A DNA stretch of 17,219 nucleotides, from assembly GCA_902773455.1 (NCBI GenBank), contig CACYEW010000205.1:1-17219 (forward strand). Reading direction: 5' to 3'. Shown here piece by piece: positions 14,064 through 17,219 of the stretch. The stretch is from an uncultured Ruminococcus sp. (lineage in GTDB: Bacteria > Bacillota > Clostridia > Oscillospirales > CAG-272). The position numbers and the translations under genes are program-made. Every line of letters begins with the position of its first letter. The first letter of the stretch is position 1. The notes under the pieces are model-generated. The model did no database searches and had not been told where the DNA came from. It was given only the letters and a program-made list of their open reading frames with translations.

Positions 14064-14110
14064 AGCCTGCCGGAATAAGGAGCGTCTTTCCTCCGTTCGG
14101 CAGGCTTTTT
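14064..14110 (+). terminator. Intrinsic terminator after the PMI-ROK gene
   Basis: A perfect 9-bp stem, AGCCTGCCG (14064-14072) with CGGCAGGCT (14098-14106), can be extended by AA/TT past a bulged G. Five T follow (14106-14110). It starts seven bases after the stop codon and separates this operon from the promoter that follows. Confidence 0.88.
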
Positions 14111-14121
14111 CACACGTTCGC

Positions 14122-14150
14122 TTGACAAACCTGAAAATTCGTTATATAAT
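14122..14150 (+). promoter_or_regulatory. Perfect-consensus sigma-A promoter of the large secreted protein gene
   Basis: TTGACA (14122-14127), exactly 17 bases, and TATAAT (14145-14150): a full match to the housekeeping consensus. Near the expected transcription start there is a small palindrome, CCGGA-TATG-TCCGG (14164-14177), which could be an operator or a leader hairpin. The ribosome-binding site GAGGAGG (14181-14187) is also close to ideal. Confidence 0.88.
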
Positions 14151-14195
14151 GGGAATGATAATTCCGGATATGTCCGGGCAGAGGAGGTATTTTCC

Positions 14196-17100
14196 ATGCT
14201 GAAAAGAATTCTTTCGGCGCTTCTGATCGCCGTCATGGCGTTCTGCGCCGTCCCGTTTTCGGCGTCAGCCGACGAACCGGCAGATCAGACCGAAGAAATC
14301 GCCGATAAATGCAAAGTAGTCGCTTTTGCGGGTAACGTTGAAGGCGCCGACGGCGACGGTTACGCCGCGATCGATTCGGTCGTGACCGTCACGCTTGACG
14401 AAACGCTTTTTCCGGACTATACGTTCGATTGCTGGAAAGATATATACGGCGACGTTATACCGAAAAAGAGCTTCAAGCTCATAGCGTCGAAAGACGTATA
14501 TTTCTATCCCGTATTTTCCGATTTTGACGGAACGTTCGGCGAGTGGGAGCTTATCGAAGCCGGTGAATACTGCGAGGACGGCGATCTTTACAAAAGGACC
14601 GATCCCGTGACCGGACTCACCGAATACAAAAAAGAATATTTCCACGGCGGAAATCACGATTTCGGCCCTTACGAATACGTGGACGAGGACTGGTGCCGTC
14701 ACGTTTGCTTGCATTGCGGGTATGAAGAGATCGAAGACCACTGGTTCGGGACCGAAATAATCGAAAAAGAAGCGACGCACGAATCCGAGGGCTTGGCGAC
14801 GTCGACCTGCAGCCGCTGCGGTACGACCGTCAAAAGAATAATACCGAAGCTCACCGAGCACGTTTACGGCTATGAATGGACGGTGATCGAGCCGCCCGCC
14901 GAAGGCGCATACGGCAAAAGGAGCCGCAAATGCCTTTACTGCGATCACGAGGAAACCTACTGGTATTTACAGTCGGATTTCAAAAAACTGTTTCAGAACC
15001 ACGCCATACGTTATCAGGAAACGTACGGCGGCAAGCTTTGCCATAACGAGCAGTATTACGGTTTTCCGCTCGACGACGGCAGATTCGTGTATATATGGGC
15101 TCTGCAGTACGTTTACGCGTACAGCTCCGGCAACGATAACGGGCAGACGTTTATATTCATGTTCATAGACGACGGCGACCCGACAAATCTCAAACCCATA
15201 TATCTGTCAAAGACGAGAGGCACGAGCAGTATGCCTCAGTATCTGTGGGCGTATTACGGCTGGGCGTACGATTTCAACGACTGGCTCGGATGCCTCGACA
15301 GCATAGATTCGCTCCACGGCTACGAAGGCGGAGGCGGCGTTACGTTAGGCAATTCCATGAGCGCGAGAAACTCGACTCTGTACGATTTCTCGACCAAATG
15401 GGAAAAAGAATACAATAATATGTGCATCCCCGTGACCGAGGATCCCGACTCGTTTTTGACGACGACCGGCGAATTCGGCAAATGGGAAGTCTATTACGAC
15501 GGTTATACCGCCGCGGCTACAGACGTGAAGGTCGGCGAGGATGATAACGGAGACCCCGTATACGGACAGTTCGGCGGCTTCACCGACTGCGTGACACTCA
15601 GAAAATGGGTATCGGGAGATGACGACCGTAAGGTTTACAATTACATGTCGTACGACAGAAACACCGCCTTCACCGTTGATATTACCGAATACACGACTCA
15701 GTATACGACGGACTTTTTCTTCAAAAAGTATCAGGAAATACTGCCGTCGGACGAATACGAGGCGCTTGACGACGATCTGAAACCGGCTTACGTCAATATC
15801 GGGAACATTGAAACTCTCGTCAGACAGTTCTGCACGGAGCAGGGCAGAGGAAGCTTCAACGGCTTCACACTGCAGACGCCCGATTCGCCTACCGCCGTCC
15901 GCGTACTGGTAAACGGCTCGTACAAAGTCGATTACGCCGATAACTGGAACTGGTACTATAACGACGCGCACGTCTTCTTCGTTCCGCAGAATCCCGACGA
16001 AGGCGTTTACGATAAACTCGTATTCAGCTGGGACGGAGCGGAAGACAAAGAGTTCGATCGCTGGGAGATCTACGATTTTCAGAATCAGACGTGGAGACTG
16101 CTCTCGGAAAATCAGACCGTAACGGTAAACACGTACGAAGCTCCGCTTACGGGCGCGACTTATATCAGAGCGGTAGATCATACGGTCGAAAACGAGGTGA
16201 AATATCACGTAAAAGTCACGGGCGGCAGATTCAACCGCGTCACAAGCGACAATACGTACTATTTCGACTCCGAAGGCGACGTGCCGGAAGGCTCGTACGT
16301 CTGCCCGATAGACGATTACGATCTTACGCCGGCGGGCAAAGTGTTCGATCACTGGAGAGTCTTCGTCAACGGCGACGAGATCGAAGAACCCGATTGGGTC
16401 TATTACCGCTATAACAACTGTATAGTTATCGAAGGCGATACGGAATTCGTTCCCGTATATACGGATCAGAAATATTATCTCGACGCTTACGCCGACAACG
16501 GTACGATATACGTTGACGGCGAGGAGTTCTGGGGCGGCGAATACGCCGCGGGCGACGTTATAACGATGACGACCGAGGGATATGAAGATTACGGTTATTT
16601 CTACGGCTGGTATCTCGTGACCTACGGCGGCGAGGAGGAATACCTTTATTCAAAGAACGCGCCGCTTACGAAAAAGCTTCCCGTACCGGATGAGATAAAC
16701 AAAGGCGGTACGACGGAAACGCTCATCGGCACCGAAACGACGCTCGTATTCACGATGCCCGCCGATTACGTTCAGATAAGAGCGAAATGGGGTATGACCG
16801 AAACTCAGCCGAAGGAATACCACGAGGTATTCATCACGAACGGATTTTTGTACGACGGATATCACGGCATGCAGGTCACGGCGCTGAGAGTCGGTAATTA
16901 TTCCGACGTATACGTCGCGCCCGACAGAAGCCTCGGACTCGATATGACGGAGTGGACCGTTGCCGGCACGCTCAACGGCGAACCGTGGGAAATGACGGTC
17001 GACCCGTGGGAAGACGGATCCGCCTGCTTCGGCGTATGGGGCTGCGACGATATGCCGTTTGAGCTGACGGTCACCGGTACAGGCGTTCCGCATACTCACG

Positions 17101-17219
17101 ATCTGACGTATGAAGAGGCGTACGCCCCCGGGTGTGAACACGAAGGCTGGGAAGCGCATTACTACTGCGTCAAATGCGGCAGATTTTACGAGGATGAAGA
17201 AGCGGAACACGAGATCGCG
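14196..17219 (+). CDS. Very large secreted protein with CxxC(G) repeats and InlB-like modules (3' end outside the window)
   Basis: An open frame of 1008 codons runs without a stop from ATG 14196 to the window edge, so the protein is partial. It begins with a clear Sec signal peptide (MLKRILSALLIAVMAF..., likely cleaved after SASA at residue 25). Residues about 155-255 hold three short units with CxxC pairs (C171/C174, C205/C208, C246/C249). A similar unit, with C991/C994, starts near the right end. Comparable repeats are frequent in clostridial surface proteins. Scattered aromatic motifs such as FDCW (80), FDRW (623), FDHW (720) and FYGW (805) recall InlB-type or bacterial-repeat beta modules. 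The middle is acidic and Tyr/Trp/Asp/Gly-rich. No enzyme motif is recognised. A role at the cell surface (adhesion, binding) is inference. Confidence 0.88.
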   Translation, partial: MLKRILSALLIAVMAFCAVPFSASADEPADQTEEIADKCKVVAFAGNVEGADGDGYAAIDSVVTVTLDETLFPDYTFDCWKDIYGDVIPKKSFKLIASKDVYFYPVFSDFDGTFGEWELIEAGEYCEDGDLYKRTDPVTGLTEYKKEYFHGGNHDFGPYEYVDEDWCRHVCLHCGYEEIEDHWFGTEIIEKEATHESEGLATSTCSRCGTTVKRIIPKLTEHVYGYEWTVIEPPAEGAYGKRSRKCLYCDHEETYWYLQSDFKKLFQNHAIRYQETYGGKLCHNEQYYGFPLDDGRFVYIWALQYVYAYSSGNDNGQTFIFMFIDDGDPTNLKPIYLSKTRGTSSMPQYLWAYYGWAYDFNDWLGCLDSIDSLHGYEGGGGVTLGNSMSARNSTLYDFSTKWEKEYNNMCIPVTEDPDSFLTTTGEFGKWEVYYDGYTAAATDVKVGEDDNGDPVYGQFGGFTDCVTLRKWVSGDDDRKVYNYMSYDRNTAFTVDITEYTTQYTTDFFFKKYQEILPSDEYEALDDDLKPAYVNIGNIETLVRQFCTEQGRGSFNGFTLQTPDSPTAVRVLVNGSYKVDYADNWNWYYNDAHVFFVPQNPDEGVYDKLVFSWDGAEDKEFDRWEIYDFQNQTWRLLSENQTVTVNTYEAPLTGATYIRAVDHTVENEVKYHVKVTGGRFNRVTSDNTYYFDSEGDVPEGSYVCPIDDYDLTPAGKVFDHWRVFVNGDEIEEPDWVYYRYNNCIVIEGDTEFVPVYTDQKYYLDAYADNGTIYVDGEEFWGGEYAAGDVITMTTEGYEDYGYFYGWYLVTYGGEEEYLYSKNAPLTKKLPVPDEINKGGTTETLIGTETTLVFTMPADYVQIRAKWGMTETQPKEYHEVFITNGFLYDGYHGMQVTALRVGNYSDVYVAPDRSLGLDMTEWTVAGTLNGEPWEMTVDPWEDGSACFGVWGCDDMPFELTVTGTGVPHTHDLTYEEAYAPGCEHEGWEAHYYCVKCGRFYEDEEAEHEIA

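Noticed and set aside
15345..16352. Minus-strand open frame (335 codons) inside the secreted protein gene
   Set aside because: The plus strand here carries a continuous 1008-codon frame with signal peptide and promoter. The minus frame is Arg/Val/Phe-rich and has no motif.

Overview
This window looks like chromosomal DNA from an uncultured, probably gut-associated member of the Clostridia (Bacillota). That is an inference. It rests on the zinc-type L28, the DUF512 radical SAM gene next to der and plsY, yajC followed by a TIGR04086-type membrane protein, strong Shine-Dalgarno sites, sigma-A promoters that nearly all have 17-bp spacers, and a large secreted protein with CxxC(G) repeats. Genus and species cannot be read from it. 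No transposase, integrase, phage gene, CRISPR array, rRNA or tRNA was recognised.

Left part, minus strand (about 1-8760). Transcription enters at an alpha/beta hydrolase promoter (8733-8761) and runs through the hydrolase, a PDZ/radical SAM/DUF512 protein, the ribosome-assembly GTPase Der, a PlsY acyltransferase with an unusual extra C-terminal half, and a MinD/ParA-like ATPase. All of these are tightly spaced. A second promoter inside the 3' end of the MinD-like gene drives a methylglyoxal synthase-like gene and a translationally coupled membrane-anchored protein. Ribosomal protein L28 has its own promoter. It is followed by a hairpin, a DUF6873-like protein and a HEAT-like protein. The left end holds a terminator and a GC-rich intergenic element.

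Middle (8709-9989). A divergent promoter region drives yajC and a TIGR04086-type membrane protein on the plus strand. Downstream lies a second copy of the GC-rich element, framed by AATTGC microrepeats, and then a bidirectional terminator.

Right part (9990-17219). A minus-strand tandem class II aldolase protein has a degenerate second half. It is divergent from a plus-strand PAP2 phosphatase gene, which overlaps a 615-residue fusion of phosphomannose isomerase and a ROK sugar kinase. After a strong terminator, a textbook sigma-A promoter drives a very large secreted protein that runs off the right end (1008 residues visible).

The most unusual items are the paired structured, G-quadruplex-capable intergenic elements, a microrepeat that supplies a stop codon and abuts the next gene's ribosome-binding site, the PlsY and PMI-ROK fusions, the half-dead tandem aldolase and the large secreted protein. 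No clear new defence or mobile system is visible.
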